Positions 38,634 through 48,418 of a stretch of DNA of 64,000 nucleotides are shown here, piece after piece. Location of the stretch: NCBI RefSeq assembly GCF_003935895.2, contig NZ_CP054058.1, positions 1,984,001-2,048,000 on the forward strand, given 5' to 3'. The notes under the pieces are model-generated. The model searched no databases, was not told the origin of the DNA, and was given only the letters and a program-made list of their open reading frames with translations. The translations under genes and the position numbers were made by a program. This DNA comes from Scandinavium goeteborgense. GTDB taxonomy: Bacteria; Pseudomonadota; Gammaproteobacteria; Enterobacterales; Enterobacteriaceae. Every line of letters starts with the position of its first letter. Position 1 is the first letter of the stretch.

Positions 38634-39800
38634 ATGAAAATCAATTTCCCTCTGCTGGCACTGGCTATTGGGGCATTTGGCATAGGTACCACTGAGTTTT
38701 CGCCAATGGGCCTGCTGCCCGTCATCGCCAAAGGTGTGGACGTGTCGATTCCCGCCGCCGGAATGCTGATCAGCGCCTATGCCATTGGCGTGATGGTCGG
38801 TGCGCCGTTGATGACGCTGCTGCTTTCACATCGTGCGCGCCGTAATGCGCTCATTTTCCTGATGGCCATTTTCACGCTCGGCAACGTGTTGTCGGCGATT
38901 GCGCCGGATTACACCACGCTGCTGCTGTCGCGCATTATTACCAGTCTCAATCACGGGGCCTTTTTCGGCCTCGGCTCGGTGGTGGCTGCCAGCGTAGTGC
39001 CTAAGCACAAGCAGGCCAGCGCGGTGGCGACCATGTTTATGGGGCTAACGATCGCCAATATCGGCGGCGTTCCGGCGGCAACCTGGCTCGGTGAAACCAT
39101 CGGCTGGCGGATGTCGTTTCTCGCGACGGCCGGACTCGGCCTGGTGGCGATGGTTAGTCTGTGGTTCTCCTTGCCGAAGGGCAGCAGCGGTGAACGCCCG
39201 GACGTGAAAAAGGAACTGTCGGTTCTGGTGCGTCCGCAGGTGCTGACGGCGCTGTTGACGACCGTGCTCGGGGCCGGAGCGATGTTCACGCTCTACACCT
39301 ATATTTCTCCAGTGCTGCACACCATCACTCATGCGACACCGCTGTTCGTCACCGCCATGCTGGTGCTGATTGGTATCGGCTTCTCTCTGGGTAACTATCT
39401 GGGCGGCAAGTTTGCTGACCGCTCCGTGACCGCCACGCTAAAAGGCTTCCTGACGGTGCTGATCGTGATCATGGCGTCTATCCCGTGGCTTGCGCAAAAC
39501 GAAATCGGCGCGGCGGTGAGTATGGTTATCTGGGGTGCGGCGACCTTCGCGGTGGTACCTCCGCTGCAAATGCGCGTGATGCGTGTGGCACATGAAGCGC
39601 CAGGCCTGTCGTCGTCGGTCAATATCGGGGCGTTCAATCTGGGTAATGCGTTGGGCGCAGCGGCGGGCGGGGCGGTGATTTCCGGCGGTCTGGGGTACAC
39701 CTTCGTGCCGGTGATGGGGGCGATTATCGCCGGGGTTGCGCTTCTGGTGGTGCTGATTACGGGGCGTCGTCAGCCAGAAGAAGTGTATTCCAGCCATTGA
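38634..39800 (+). CDS. ydhP: YdhP, MFS transporter (arabinose-efflux-like, DHA1)
   Basis: 388 residues from MKINFPLLALAIGAFGIGTTEFSPMGLLP; the ATG at 38595 is rejected because this start matches E. coli YdhP. About 12 membrane segments. Inner-membrane proton-driven exporter of unknown substrate. A hairpin follows, then sodB on the other strand. Confidence 0.92.
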   Translation: MKINFPLLALAIGAFGIGTTEFSPMGLLPVIAKGVDVSIPAAGMLISAYAIGVMVGAPLMTLLLSHRARRNALIFLMAIFTLGNVLSAIAPDYTTLLLSRIITSLNHGAFFGLGSVVAASVVPKHKQASAVATMFMGLTIANIGGVPAATWLGETIGWRMSFLATAGLGLVAMVSLWFSLPKGSSGERPDVKKELSVLVRPQVLTALLTTVLGAGAMFTLYTYISPVLHTITHATPLFVTAMLVLIGIGFSLGNYLGGKFADRSVTATLKGFLTVLIVIMASIPWLAQNEIGAAVSMVIWGAATFAVVPPLQMRVMRVAHEAPGLSSSVNIGAFNLGNALGAAAGGAVISGGLGYTFVPVMGAIIAGVALLVVLITGRRQPEEVYSSH

Positions 39801-39808
39801 TGATATGT

Positions 39809-39836
39809 GCCCGGCGGATAATATTACTCGCCGGGC
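39809..39836. terminator. hairpin between convergent ydhP and sodB
   Basis: Stem GCCCGGCG / CGCCGGGC, 12-base AT-rich loop. Lies between the two stops, with no U-tract on either side. Confidence 0.55.
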
Positions 39837-39842
39837 AAGAGA

Positions 39843-40424
<582 letters not shown>

Positions 40425-40516
40425 TGCTTATTCTCCCTATTATTTTATGACTCAATAACCCTGTATTGAGTAAGGATAGGGTAGCAAATTAAAAGATGTG
40501 GCTAAAGAGGAACTTA

Positions 40517-40538
40517 CCCTGTCGGGAGATCGACAGGG
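40517..40538 (-). terminator. hairpin after mepH
   Basis: Stem CCCTGTCG / CGACAGGG, loop of six, 7 bp past the mepH stop on the reverse strand. U-tract weak. Confidence 0.6.
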
Positions 40539-40544
40539 CAGGGA

Positions 40545-41360
40545 TCAGCGAATCGTTTTAGGCGTCATCACGCGGCGTGCGCCAACGTAGTGGTTCGCCC
40601 AGTAATCTTCGCTCAGAGAGGTAATCTGGATATCGCGACCGGTGCGCGGGGACTGAATAAATTTGCCGTTGCCGACGTAAACGCCAACGTGATCGGCAGT
40701 GCCACGACCGCGGGTGCGGAAGAACACCAGATCGCCGCTTTGCAGCTCACCCCGGTTAACGGAGCGCGCATCACGCAGGTGATACATTTCGTTCGCGGTA
40801 CGAGGAATACGGAATTTCACTAAATCTTTATAGGCGTAATAAACCAGACCGCTGCAATCGAAACCGGTGCGCGGCGACGTGCCACCCCAACGGTAGGGTT
40901 TGCCAATCTGGTCCATCAATTTGTTCATCGCCGTTTTTTTAGCTTTCTGCACTCGCGCTTTGTGTGCATCCGCAATGGTTAACGGTTTCACGTCTTCGCT
41001 AACGCATTTCTTTTTATGGCCTTTACGCACACTGCATTTCTGCGCCGTTTTAACGGAGGCGGTTTTCAGCGCGGGGCTATGAATTTTGCGGGTGGAGGCG
41101 GTTTTACTGACGGCAGTTGTTTTTTTACTTTTGGCGGTCGTTGTTTTCTTAAGGGTACTGGTTTTCTTTTTGCTGGAGGTTTTGGTCGTTGATTTCGTTT
41201 TGTTGCTTGTCGTTTTCTTTTTACGGTCTGCTTTCGCCTGGTGGGACTTTTGCGATGCAGATGTGCGCGCCTGTTCGGATGCGTGGGACAAAGGCGTAAT
41301 GGACAACGATGTGAACAGCAAAGCACAGAGCGTGATCGAGACTTTATTTATCCGCGCCAC
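40545..41360 (-). CDS. mepH: MepH, NlpC/P60 D,D-endopeptidase of peptidoglycan
   Basis: 271 residues from a GTG at 41360, same length as E. coli MepH/YdhO. Signal peptide about 1-27, then a long basic Lys/Thr/Ser-rich linker (about 30-105), then the NlpC/P60 domain with catalytic Cys in GFDCSGLVYYAYK and His in TADHVGVYVG. Cleaves D-Ala-mDAP cross-links in the periplasm so that new wall can be inserted. Confidence 0.95.
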   Translation of the reverse strand: MARINKVSITLCALLFTSLSITPLSHASEQARTSASQKSHQAKADRKKKTTSNKTKSTTKTSSKKKTSTLKKTTTAKSKKTTAVSKTASTRKIHSPALKTASVKTAQKCSVRKGHKKKCVSEDVKPLTIADAHKARVQKAKKTAMNKLMDQIGKPYRWGGTSPRTGFDCSGLVYYAYKDLVKFRIPRTANEMYHLRDARSVNRGELQSGDLVFFRTRGRGTADHVGVYVGNGKFIQSPRTGRDIQITSLSEDYWANHYVGARRVMTPKTIR

Positions 41361-41698
41361 TGAGCATTCCTCTGTTAGGCAGGCAAACGGTCATGCCTGG
41401 GTATGATTGACAAAACGAATCGATTCTAATGCATAAAAACATTAATTGTTAATAGTGTTTTTGTATCTGATACACAGTTTCGTTAGCGACTGCAAAAAAA
41501 TGCGTCAAACTGGACATAACATGCTCGGAAAATGCTCATGTTTACGCGGGGCAGGCCGATAAAGGCACATTTTTAAGGCAACTTCAAAACGTCAGAGGTA
41601 AAATGCATTATCGTGAACAAAATGTTATTTTCTGACAGCCGTCGTTGACGTTACACTTAGCGACTACAGCCATAAAAAGAAGTTTAAGGAAGCAAGAT
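41361..41698. promoter_or_regulatory. mepH-grxD divergent intergenic region
   Basis: 338 bp with AT-rich stretches. It should contain both promoters. No open frame, repeat or operator was recognised with confidence. Confidence 0.5.
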
Positions 41699-42034
41699 AT
41701 GAGTACAACTCTTGAGAAAATCCAGACCCAAATCGCCGAGAACCCAATCCTTCTGTATATGAAGGGTTCCCCGAAACTGCCAAGCTGTGGTTTCTCTGCT
41801 CAGGCGGTTCAGGCACTGTCTGCCTGTGGCGAACGTTTTGCTTACGTTGATATTCTGCAAAACCCGGATATCCGCGCCGAGCTGCCTAAGTATGCAAACT
41901 GGCCGACCTTCCCACAGCTGTGGATTGACGGCGAGCTGGTTGGCGGCTGTGACATCCTGATTGAGATGTACCAGCGTGGCGAACTGCAGCAGCTGATCAA
42001 AGAGACGGCTGCAAAGTACAAAGACGACGAGTAG
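41699..42034 (+). CDS. grxD: Monothiol glutaredoxin GrxD
   Basis: 111 residues from the ATG at 41699; upstream in-frame ATG rejected. CGFS-type monothiol active site (KLPSCGFSAQAV). Binds a [2Fe-2S] cluster with glutathione and serves Fe-S transfer and iron homeostasis, a functional link with the suf genes. Its terminator has been split by IS copy 2, 50 bp after the stop. Confidence 0.96.
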   Translation: MSTTLEKIQTQIAENPILLYMKGSPKLPSCGFSAQAVQALSACGERFAYVDILQNPDIRAELPKYANWPTFPQLWIDGELVGGCDILIEMYQRGELQQLIKETAAKYKDDE

Positions 42035-42065
42035 AGCAGCGCTGAGTAAGTTTTTTACTGGCAAT

Positions 42066-42084
42066 AAAAAAGCGACCATCGGTC
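42066..42084. terminator. left half of the disrupted grxD/rnt bidirectional terminator
   Basis: Left flank AAAAAAGCGACCATCGGTC and right flank GACCATCGGTCGCTTTTTTT. Removing the IS and one 11-bp duplication rebuilds AAAAAAGCGACC-ATC-GGTCGCTTTTTT, a bidirectional terminator for convergent grxD and rnt. Each flank keeps only the short GACC-ATC-GGTC stem. Confidence 0.88.
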
Positions 42085-42133
42085 TAATGCCGATCAGTTA
42101 AGGATCGGTTGACCGATCCGGTGGTTGTGCAAG

Positions 42134-42168
42134 AATCCGTAATCTCTCCAGGGATTACGGATTTTTTT
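42134..42168 (+). terminator. IS-borne inward terminator, left end of copy 2
   Basis: Stem AATCCGTAATC / GATTACGGATT followed by seven T, ending at the transposase ATG (42169). It should stop grxD readthrough and limit transposase synthesis. Confidence 0.9.
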
Positions 42169-43485
42169 ATGTTACTCAGCCAGGCCTTAGATACCGTCCA
42201 TAAATTTTCTCCGCAGGAGTTTGCTGCCCTTGCAGACCTGCTTTCTCCTGAACTGATTGATGAATGCCTGGCTGACACCGGCGTCGTCACTCTGCGTAAG
42301 CGTCGCCTCTCCATGGAGATGATGGTCTGGGCGGTTACCGGCATGGCCCTGTTCCGCTCCCACTCCATGACCCAGCTGGTCTCACATATGGACATTCTTC
42401 TGCCGGGTAACCGGCCCTTCGTTGCACCCAGTGCCGTTGTTCAGGCCCGCCAGCGGCTCGGCGAGGATGTCATCCGTCTGATGTTCGAAAAAACACGTCA
42501 GCTCTGGTTTGAAAAAACACCCCTGTCTCACTGGAACGGCCTGACGCTAATGGCCGTGGACGGTACGTTGTGGCGTGCACCTGATACCCCAGAAAATGAC
42601 GCAGCCTTCGGCCGTACTGCCAATGTGAACAAGCAGTCCGAATGGCCACAACTGCGCATGGTCTGCCAGATGGAAGTTACCAGCCATCTGCTGTCTGCGG
42701 TGGCCTTCGACAGCGTCTCTGAAACCGGTGAAACTGACCTTGCGGCACAGCTTATTGACCGGACGCCGGACCACTCACTGACCATCATGGATAAGGGCTT
42801 CTATGCCCTGGGCCTGCTGCATCGCTGGCAGTCATCAGGCACGGAAAGGCACTGGATGCTGCCCTTACGCAAAGGCGCGCAGTATGAGGAGGTGAGAAAC
42901 CTGGGCGCAGGGCAGAAACTGGTGAGAATAACGCTGTCGCCGCAGGCGAAAAAGAAATGGCAGGATGCACCGGAAACCCTGACAGCAAGACTGGTCAGCA
43001 AGGAAGTGAACGGCAAGACGGTGCAGATACTGACGTCGATGTGCGACCCGCTCAGATACCCGAAAGCCGATATCGTGGACCTTTACAGCCAGCGGTGGGA
43101 GATAGAGCACGGGTTCAGGGAGATGAAGCAGCATCTGCTGAATAATGAACTGACGCTGCGGAGTAAAAAGCCTGCGCTGGTGCGTCAGGAGCTGTGGGGC
43201 GTGGTGCTGGCGTATAATCTGTTGCGCTTCATGATGGGGCAGATGGCGTACAGTCTGAAAGGCGTGGAGCCATATCAGATGGGCTTTAAACAGTCAGCGT
43301 TATATCTGTGCAGCCACCTGCGTTTACTGCCGGGAGTGGCGCCGGGGAAACTCCCCAAGGTCATGGCCGAAATACTGAGTATGGCCTCAAGCTTCGTGCT
43401 ACCAGGGCGAAGAGCACGGCATTACCCGAGAGCTGTAAAAAAGAGGCCGCAACGTTATCCGTTGCGGCCTCCTTCAAAAGCTTAA
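42169..43485 (+). CDS. IS4-family transposase, copy 2
   Basis: 438 residues, identical protein to copy 1, with D131, D208, E313 and the YREK signature intact. The ATG at 42169 directly follows the T-run of the inward terminator. The strong ribosome site usual for host genes is missing, which fits the low expression typical of IS4 and IS10 transposases. Confidence 0.95.
   Translation: MLLSQALDTVHKFSPQEFAALADLLSPELIDECLADTGVVTLRKRRLSMEMMVWAVTGMALFRSHSMTQLVSHMDILLPGNRPFVAPSAVVQARQRLGEDVIRLMFEKTRQLWFEKTPLSHWNGLTLMAVDGTLWRAPDTPENDAAFGRTANVNKQSEWPQLRMVCQMEVTSHLLSAVAFDSVSETGETDLAAQLIDRTPDHSLTIMDKGFYALGLLHRWQSSGTERHWMLPLRKGAQYEEVRNLGAGQKLVRITLSPQAKKKWQDAPETLTARLVSKEVNGKTVQILTSMCDPLRYPKADIVDLYSQRWEIEHGFREMKQHLLNNELTLRSKKPALVRQELWGVVLAYNLLRFMMGQMAYSLKGVEPYQMGFKQSALYLCSHLRLLPGVAPGKLPKVMAEILSMASSFVLPGRRARHYPRAVKKRPQRYPLRPPSKA
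43437..43471 (-). terminator. IS-borne inward terminator, right end of copy 2
   Basis: On the reverse strand GAGGCCGCAACG / CGTTGCGGCCTC then six T. It lies in the last codons of the transposase gene and would end rnt transcripts that enter the IS. Confidence 0.88.
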
Positions 43486-43517
43486 CTGACAAGCATTAGA
43501 CCATCGGTCGCTTTTTT

Positions 43518-44174
43518 TTATTCTTCGCTTTCACCTTCAGGCAGCGGTAACGGCCAGCCGCCCAGGCGTTTCCAGCGGTTGACGATTTCGCAAAACAGCT
43601 GCGCCGTCTGTTCGGTGTCGTACAGAGCAGAGTGCGCTTTGTTGCCGTCAAATTCCATTCCTGCGGCCAGGCAGGCTTTCGACAACACGGTTTGCCCCAG
43701 TGCCAGCCCGCTTAGCGCGGCGGTATCAAACGTCACAAACGGGTGGAACGGATTGCGTTTCAGCCCGGCGCGCTCAGAGGCAGCCATCATAAAGCTGTGA
43801 TCGAAGGTCGCGTTGTGCGCCACCATGATTGCCCGATTGCACTCCTGATCCTTCATGCCTTTACGTATTTCTTTATAGATGGCGTGCAGGGCGTCGTATT
43901 CACTGACGGCTCCGCGCTCAGGGTCATTCGGATCGATGCCATTAAACGCCAGCGCTTCGGGGACCAGATTTGCGCCTTCAAACGGTTCAACATGGAAATG
44001 CAGTGTGCTGTCCGGCATCAACCAGCCATCTTCGTCCATTTTTAACGTCACGGCGGCGACTTCCAGCAGCGCATCCGTTTTGGCGTTAAAGCCCGCTGTT
44101 TCTACATCGATAACTACAGGATAAAAACCACGGAAGCGGTCGCACAGTGCATTACGTTGAGCGTTGTCGGACAT
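43518..44174 (-). CDS. rnt: Ribonuclease T
   Basis: 218 residues. DEDDh exonuclease that trims the 3' ends of tRNA, 5S and 23S rRNA. Exo motifs: [25 protein letters not shown] near [12 protein letters not shown] with H at AHSALYD. Its native terminator is split by IS copy 2, 20 bp after its stop. Confidence 0.96.
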   Translation of the reverse strand: MSDNAQRNALCDRFRGFYPVVIDVETAGFNAKTDALLEVAAVTLKMDEDGWLMPDSTLHFHVEPFEGANLVPEALAFNGIDPNDPERGAVSEYDALHAIYKEIRKGMKDQECNRAIMVAHNATFDHSFMMAASERAGLKRNPFHPFVTFDTAALSGLALGQTVLSKACLAAGMEFDGNKAHSALYDTEQTAQLFCEIVNRWKRLGGWPLPLPEGESEE

Positions 44175-44249
44175 CAGTATCTCTTAGGCTTACAAAAAGT
44201 AGCGCGCATTATGGCAAATTTTGCCAGCGGTTGCAGCAGAGGCGGGAGC

Positions 44250-44273
44250 AAAAAAATGGGTGCCGTAGCACCC
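44250..44273 (-). terminator. gloA terminator
   Basis: On the reverse strand GGGTGC / GCACCC followed by ATTTTTTT, 9 bp past the gloA stop. Ends the nemR-nemA-gloA operon. Confidence 0.88.
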
Positions 44274-44281
44274 AGGGAGTC

Positions 44282-44689
44282 TTAGTGACCAAGACCTTTA
44301 CCGGCATCTTTGGCTTCGATCAGTTCGATTTTATAACCATCCGGATCTTCGACAAAAGCGATAACGGTTGAGCCGCCTTTTACCGGGCCGGCTTCGCGGG
44401 TGACGTTGCCGCCATTATTGCGGATGTGCTCGCAGGCTTCTGCGGCGTTATCTACGCTCAGCGCGATGTGGCCGTAAGCGGTGCCGAGATCGTAGCTTTC
44501 AACGTCCCAGTTATAGGTCAGTTCAATGACCGCTTCTTCACTCTCCGGGCCGTAGCCGACGAAAGCGAGGGAATATTTGTATTCCGGGTTTTCGCTGGTG
44601 CGCAGCAGCTTCATGCCCAGCACGTTGGTGTAGAACTCGACGGAACGTTGCAGATTGCCAACACGCAGCATGGTGTGAAGTAGGCGCAT
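44282..44689 (-). CDS. gloA: Glyoxalase I (lactoylglutathione lyase)
   Basis: 135 residues, Ni-dependent VOC-fold enzyme that turns the methylglyoxal-glutathione adduct into S-lactoylglutathione. Metal ligands in RLLHTML (H5), [17 protein letters not shown] and GYKIELIE. Last gene of the electrophile-responsive nemRA-gloA unit. Confidence 0.97.
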   Translation of the reverse strand: MRLLHTMLRVGNLQRSVEFYTNVLGMKLLRTSENPEYKYSLAFVGYGPESEEAVIELTYNWDVESYDLGTAYGHIALSVDNAAEACEHIRNNGGNVTREAGPVKGGSTVIAFVEDPDGYKIELIEAKDAGKGLGH

Positions 44690-44732
44690 AGTCTTCCCCT
44701 TATCGTATTGTTTATAAAGCAGGACAATCAGT

Positions 44733-44756
44733 ATAGCGGCGGATGCCCGCCGCTAT
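44733..44756 (-). repeat. hairpin between nemA and gloA
   Basis: Stem ATAGCGGCGG / CCGCCGCTAT, loop of four. No U-tract; probably an intercistronic stability or attenuation element that sets gloA levels below nemA. Confidence 0.55.
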
Positions 44757-44767
44757 CAATGCGGGGA

Positions 44768-45865
44768 TTAGAGCGTAGGGTAGTCGGTGTAGCCTTCCGC
44801 GCCGCCGCCGTAGAAGCTTTCCGGGCGCTGCGGGTTCAGTTCAGCTTTACGTTCCAGACGTGCAACCAGGTCCGGGTTCGCGATATATGCGCGACCAAAT
44901 GCCACGGCATCAATCAGACCTTTAGCAATCAGGTCTTCTGCTTTTTCCGGGGTGTACGCACCAGCACCGATAATCGGGCCGTGGAAACGTTCGCGTACTT
45001 TACGACGGAATTCTTCGGTATAAGGCTGACCACCGGCCCAGTCTGGCTCAGACATGTGCAGGTAAGCGATACCGCGTTTGCCCAGCTCTTCAATCAGATA
45101 CAGCGCATCGGCTTCTTCATTCGGGCCGTTGTCGGTGTTCTGGAAAGAACCAATCGGCGAAACACGGATCCCGATGCGATCGGCGCTCCACTCTTTGCTG
45201 ACGGCGTCGACCACTTCCAGCACCAGACGGGCGCGGTTTTCAATGCTGCCGCCGTACTGGTCGGTACGCTGGTTCGCTGACGGAGACAGGAACTGGTGCA
45301 GCAGGTAGCCGTGCGCAGAGTGCAGTTCGACGAGGTCGAAATCGGCTTCGCGAGCGTTAGCTACCGCCTGACGGAAATCGTCGACGATACCAGGAATTTC
45401 TTCCAGTTCCAGCGCACGCGGTAGGGAAGTGTCTTCGCGAGTGGCGTTGCCGTTGGCATCACGCAGGGAAGTACGAGTGCCCGCGCTCAGCGCAGATGGC
45501 GCAACCGGCGCCTGGCCGCCAGGCTGGAGGCTGTTATGCGAAATACGACCGGTGTGCCACAACTGAACGGCGATATGACCGTTTTCAGCATGCACGCCTG
45601 CGGTAATTTGTTTCCACGCGGCGATCTGTTCTGGGCTGTGCAGGCCAGGTGCGCCAGCGTAGCCTTTCGCCTGAGCAGAAACCTGCGTGGCTTCAGAGAT
45701 AATAAGCCCTGAGCTTGCGCGCTGGCGATAGTATTCACCCATCAGTGGAGTAGGGATGTCGCCAGGCTCGATGCTGCGAAGACGCGTCAGTGGGGCCATC
45801 AGTACGCGGTTAGGCAGAGTGACAGCGCCAACCTTGAGAGGGGTAAACATTTTGTGTTGTGACAT
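44768..45865 (-). CDS. nemA: N-ethylmaleimide reductase, Old Yellow Enzyme family
   Basis: 365 residues, FMN-dependent NADPH ene-reductase that reduces N-ethylmaleimide, nitro-aromatics and nitrate esters in the cytosol. OYE barrel motifs: [36 protein letters not shown] and [15 protein letters not shown]. Downstream of nemR. Confidence 0.97.
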   Translation of the reverse strand: MSQHKMFTPLKVGAVTLPNRVLMAPLTRLRSIEPGDIPTPLMGEYYRQRASSGLIISEATQVSAQAKGYAGAPGLHSPEQIAAWKQITAGVHAENGHIAVQLWHTGRISHNSLQPGGQAPVAPSALSAGTRTSLRDANGNATREDTSLPRALELEEIPGIVDDFRQAVANAREADFDLVELHSAHGYLLHQFLSPSANQRTDQYGGSIENRARLVLEVVDAVSKEWSADRIGIRVSPIGSFQNTDNGPNEEADALYLIEELGKRGIAYLHMSEPDWAGGQPYTEEFRRKVRERFHGPIIGAGAYTPEKAEDLIAKGLIDAVAFGRAYIANPDLVARLERKAELNPQRPESFYGGGAEGYTDYPTL

Positions 45866-45882
45866 AAATCAGGACTCCTGAA

Positions 45883-45897
45883 TAGACCGGTCGTCTA
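45883..45897. promoter_or_regulatory. second NemR-like half-palindrome between nemR and nemA
   Basis: TAGACCGGTCGTCTA, TAGAC arms with a skewed centre, resembles the NemR box TAGACCGATCGGTCTA upstream of nemR. It lies 18 bp before the nemA start. Confidence 0.5.
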
Positions 45898-45922
45898 GTA
45901 AATCGATAAATAAAAACGCCTG

Positions 45923-46522
45923 TTATGAGCCAGGCGCGGCAATCATGGTCTTCGCATGTTCGAGCGCGCTTTCGAGCGGCGTCGCACTGCGAGAAATTTT
46001 GGCCTGAAGATTGGCCCCCAGCCACAGCGAATACAGCACTTCGGCCTGGGTATGGGCGTCACCGAAAATGGTGAGGCTTTTTTCTTTACGCCCTTCTTCA
46101 AGCGCATGGGACAGCAAAACAATAATCTGGCTGGCCCCTTTGTTCATTTCTGTGCGCATCACTTCTGAGAGGTCGCAGACTTCGGCAGAGAGTTTAACTG
46201 TCAGACAACCGCTGATAATGCCCTGCTGACAAAACTGGTTCAGCGTGTGCTGGTAATAGGCCAGCAGGCGGTCGCGATAGTTGCCTTCACCGTGGGCAAA
46301 ATGCTCAGACAGACGAAGGTGATAGTCTGCGTAGTGGCGCTCAAGCATGGCAACACCGAACGCTTCTTTAGAGCGGAAATAGTGATAAAACGAGCCCTTC
46401 GGCACTTCTGCCGTTTTGAGCAGCTCGCTGAGCCCCATTCCGGTAAAGCCGCGGTGCATACATAAACGCTCGCCGGTAGCGAGGATATGTTCGCGGGTGT
46501 CGTGTTCGGTATGTTTGTTCAT
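45923..46522 (-). CDS. nemR: NemR, TetR-family electrophile/HOCl sensor
   Basis: 199 residues. N-terminal TetR helix-turn-helix (GLSELLKTAEVPKGSFYHYFRSKEAFG). The sensing cysteine C106 (ISGCLTVK) and C21, C98 and C116 are in the positions known in E. coli NemR. Derepresses nemA and gloA upon alkylation, methylglyoxal or bleach. Operator at 46537-46552. Confidence 0.95.
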   Translation of the reverse strand: MNKHTEHDTREHILATGERLCMHRGFTGMGLSELLKTAEVPKGSFYHYFRSKEAFGVAMLERHYADYHLRLSEHFAHGEGNYRDRLLAYYQHTLNQFCQQGIISGCLTVKLSAEVCDLSEVMRTEMNKGASQIIVLLSHALEEGRKEKSLTIFGDAHTQAEVLYSLWLGANLQAKISRSATPLESALEHAKTMIAAPGS

Positions 46523-46536
46523 GGGGCTAAATGTAG

Positions 46537-46552
46537 TAGACCGATCGGTCTA
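46537..46552. promoter_or_regulatory. NemR operator
   Basis: Perfect 16-bp palindrome TAGACCGATCGGTCTA, 15 bp upstream of the nemR start, identical in form to the NemR box known from E. coli. Confidence 0.9.
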
Positions 46553-46632
46553 ATGCAAGAGATAAATGATTGCCGGTTGCAGGATGCGCATTATCAGGCT
46601 TCAATGAGAGTAAGCAGATAACAGGGGGCGGC

Positions 46633-46872
46633 GTGGCAGAACAACTGGAGTTTTTCCCGGTACAGAGTCCGTGCCGGGGGATTTGTCAGTCCGATGAACG
46701 CGGGTATTGCCGGGGCTGTATGCGCAGCCGTGACGAGCGCTTCAACTGGCAAAATTTCAATGATGCTCAAAAGCAGGAGGTGCTGCGCCTCTGCCGTCAA
46801 CGTCTGCTGCGTAAAATCCGCGCAAACAAATCCGCTTTACCTGAAGAACCTGATCAGCCTTCACTGTTTTGA
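46633..46872 (+). CDS. ydhL: YdhL, DUF1289 small cysteine-rich protein
   Basis: 79 residues from a GTG at 46633 (VAEQLEFFPVQSPCRG) with GGGGG upstream; same length as E. coli YdhL. Four cysteines in SPCRGICQSDERGYCRGC, a likely metal or Fe-S site. Role unknown. Divergent from nemR and followed by ydhF. Confidence 0.92.
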   Translation: MAEQLEFFPVQSPCRGICQSDERGYCRGCMRSRDERFNWQNFNDAQKQEVLRLCRQRLLRKIRANKSALPEEPDQPSLF

Positions 46873-46920
46873 CGCTAAATATGCGTATACTCGATGAAAT
46901 TTTCAGTTGAGGAAGCTCGT

Positions 46921-47817
46921 ATGGTTCAGCGTATTACTCTCGCGCCCAATGGCCCGGAATTTTCCCGCTTCGTGATGGGCTACTGGCGTCTGATGGACTG
47001 GAACATGTCCCCGCAGCAGCTGGTCAGTTTTATTGAAGAGCATCTCGACCTCGGTATTACCACCGTCGATCACGCCGATATCTATGGCGGTTATCTATGC
47101 GAAGCTGCCTTTGGCGAAGCCTTGAAATTGGCTCCGCAACTGCGTTCGCGTATGGAAGTGGTCAGCAAATGCGGGATAGCCACCACTGCAAAACCTGAAC
47201 ACGCTATCGGGCACTACATCACCGATAAATCCCACATCGTTCGCAGCGCCGAGCAGTCCCTGACCAATCTGGCCACCGACTATCTGGACCTGCTGCTGAT
47301 CCACCGTCCCGATCCGCTGATGGATGCAGACGAAGTGGCAGAAGCCTTCACCGAGCTGCATCAGAGCGGCAAAGTGCGTCATTTCGGCGTGTCTAACTTT
47401 ACCCCGGCGCAGTTTTCGCTGCTGCAATCACGTCTGCCGTTCACATTGGCGACCAACCAGGTTGAGCTTTCTCCGGTTCACCAGCCGCTGCTGCTGGACG
47501 GTACGCTCGATCAGCTGCAACAGCTGCGGGTGCGTCCGATGGCGTGGTCGTGTCTGGGCGGCGGTAGCCTGTTCAATGACGACAAATTTGCTCCACTGCG
47601 CGAAGAGCTGGCTAAAGTAGCGACAGAACTGAACGCGGAAAGCATTGAACAGGTGGTTTACGCCTGGGTGATGCGTCTGCCGTCTCAGCCGCTGCCTATT
47701 ATCGGCTCCGGTAAAATCGAGCGCGTGCGTTCTGCGATCGCGGCTGAACACCTCGAAATGACCCGTCAGCAGTGGTTCCGCATCCGCAAAGCTGCGCTGG
47801 GTTACGACGTACCGTAA
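46921..47817 (+). CDS. ydhF: YdhF, aldo-keto reductase
   Basis: 298 residues from MVQRITLAPNGPEFSR, the E. coli length; an upstream in-frame ATG at 46894 is less likely. AKR (beta/alpha)8 barrel with the catalytic set D (VDHADIYG), Y, K (VSKCGI) and H (LLIHRPDP). NADPH-dependent reductase of unknown substrate in the cytosol. Confidence 0.93.
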   Translation: MVQRITLAPNGPEFSRFVMGYWRLMDWNMSPQQLVSFIEEHLDLGITTVDHADIYGGYLCEAAFGEALKLAPQLRSRMEVVSKCGIATTAKPEHAIGHYITDKSHIVRSAEQSLTNLATDYLDLLLIHRPDPLMDADEVAEAFTELHQSGKVRHFGVSNFTPAQFSLLQSRLPFTLATNQVELSPVHQPLLLDGTLDQLQQLRVRPMAWSCLGGGSLFNDDKFAPLREELAKVATELNAESIEQVVYAWVMRLPSQPLPIIGSGKIERVRSAIAAEHLEMTRQQWFRIRKAALGYDVP

Positions 47818-47843
47818 TCACGCTTTGCGCTGACGTTCCGACG

Positions 47844-47887
47844 AAAAAAGTGTTCCTGGTTTAGACTTACCAGGGACACTTTTTTTT
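47844..47887 (+). terminator. ydhF terminator abutting the sodC ribosome site
   Basis: Stem AAAAAAGTGT-CCTGGT / ACCAGG-ACACTTTTTT with a T-run of eight or more. It ends directly at the GGAGGT of sodC (47888-47893), leaving no room for a promoter between them. Confidence 0.9.
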
Positions 47888-47896
47888 GGAGGTACT

Positions 47897-48418
47897 ATGA
47901 AGCGCATCACGCTCACGTTACTGACCCTGGCCATTTCAAGCGGCGCTTACGCTGCCAGCACTGAAGTGGAAATGAATCTTGTCACTCCGCAAGCCGTCGG
48001 ACAGTCCATTGGTGAAGTGAAAATCACCGAAACCGATAAAGGCCTCGAATTTTCCCCAGACCTCAAAGCGTTGCCTCCCGGCGAGCATGGTTTTCATGTG
48101 CATGCCAACGGCAGCTGTCAGCCTGCAATAAAAGAGGGTAAAGCCAGTGCGGCCGAATCTGCGGGTGGCCATCTGGACCCGGATCATACCGGTAAACACC
48201 AAGGGCCAGCCGGAATGGGGCACTTAGGCGATTTGCCCGTGCTGGTGGTGGCTAAAGACGGGAAAGCCACGCAGCCCGTCCTGGCGCCGCGTCTGAAAAA
48301 ACTCGATGAGGTGAAAGGCAAAGCGCTGATGATCCACGTCGGCGGGGATAACATGTCCGATCAGCCGAAACCGCTTGGCGGGGGCGGCGTGCGCTATGCC
48401 TGTGGAGTTATCAAGTAG
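47897..48418 (+). CDS. sodC: Periplasmic Cu,Zn superoxide dismutase
   Basis: 173 residues; signal peptide about 1-19 (ends GAYA). Copper/zinc ligands in [25 protein letters not shown] and MIHVGGDN; disulfide cysteines present. Protects the periplasm from external superoxide. Its ribosome site touches the ydhF terminator, so its promoter must be upstream or within that hairpin. Ends 8 bp into the convergent ydhK end. Confidence 0.96.
   Translation: MKRITLTLLTLAISSGAYAASTEVEMNLVTPQAVGQSIGEVKITETDKGLEFSPDLKALPPGEHGFHVHANGSCQPAIKEGKASAAESAGGHLDPDHTGKHQGPAGMGHLGDLPVLVVAKDGKATQPVLAPRLKKLDEVKGKALMIHVGGDNMSDQPKPLGGGGVRYACGVIK

Larger units (their letters stand above)
42085..43498 (+). mobile_element. 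IS4-family insertion sequence, copy 2 (1414 bp)
   Basis: Same 18-bp imperfect inverted repeats and length as copy 1. Flanked by an 11-bp target duplication GACCATCGGTC (42074-42084 and 43499-43509), different from copy 1, so the two inserted independently. Inserted into the loop of the grxD/rnt terminator, in opposite orientation to copy 1. Confidence 0.96.

Noticed and set aside
40590..41406. Forward frames across the mepH linker
   Set aside because: Valine/leucine-rich shadows generated by the Lys/Thr codons of the reverse-strand gene.
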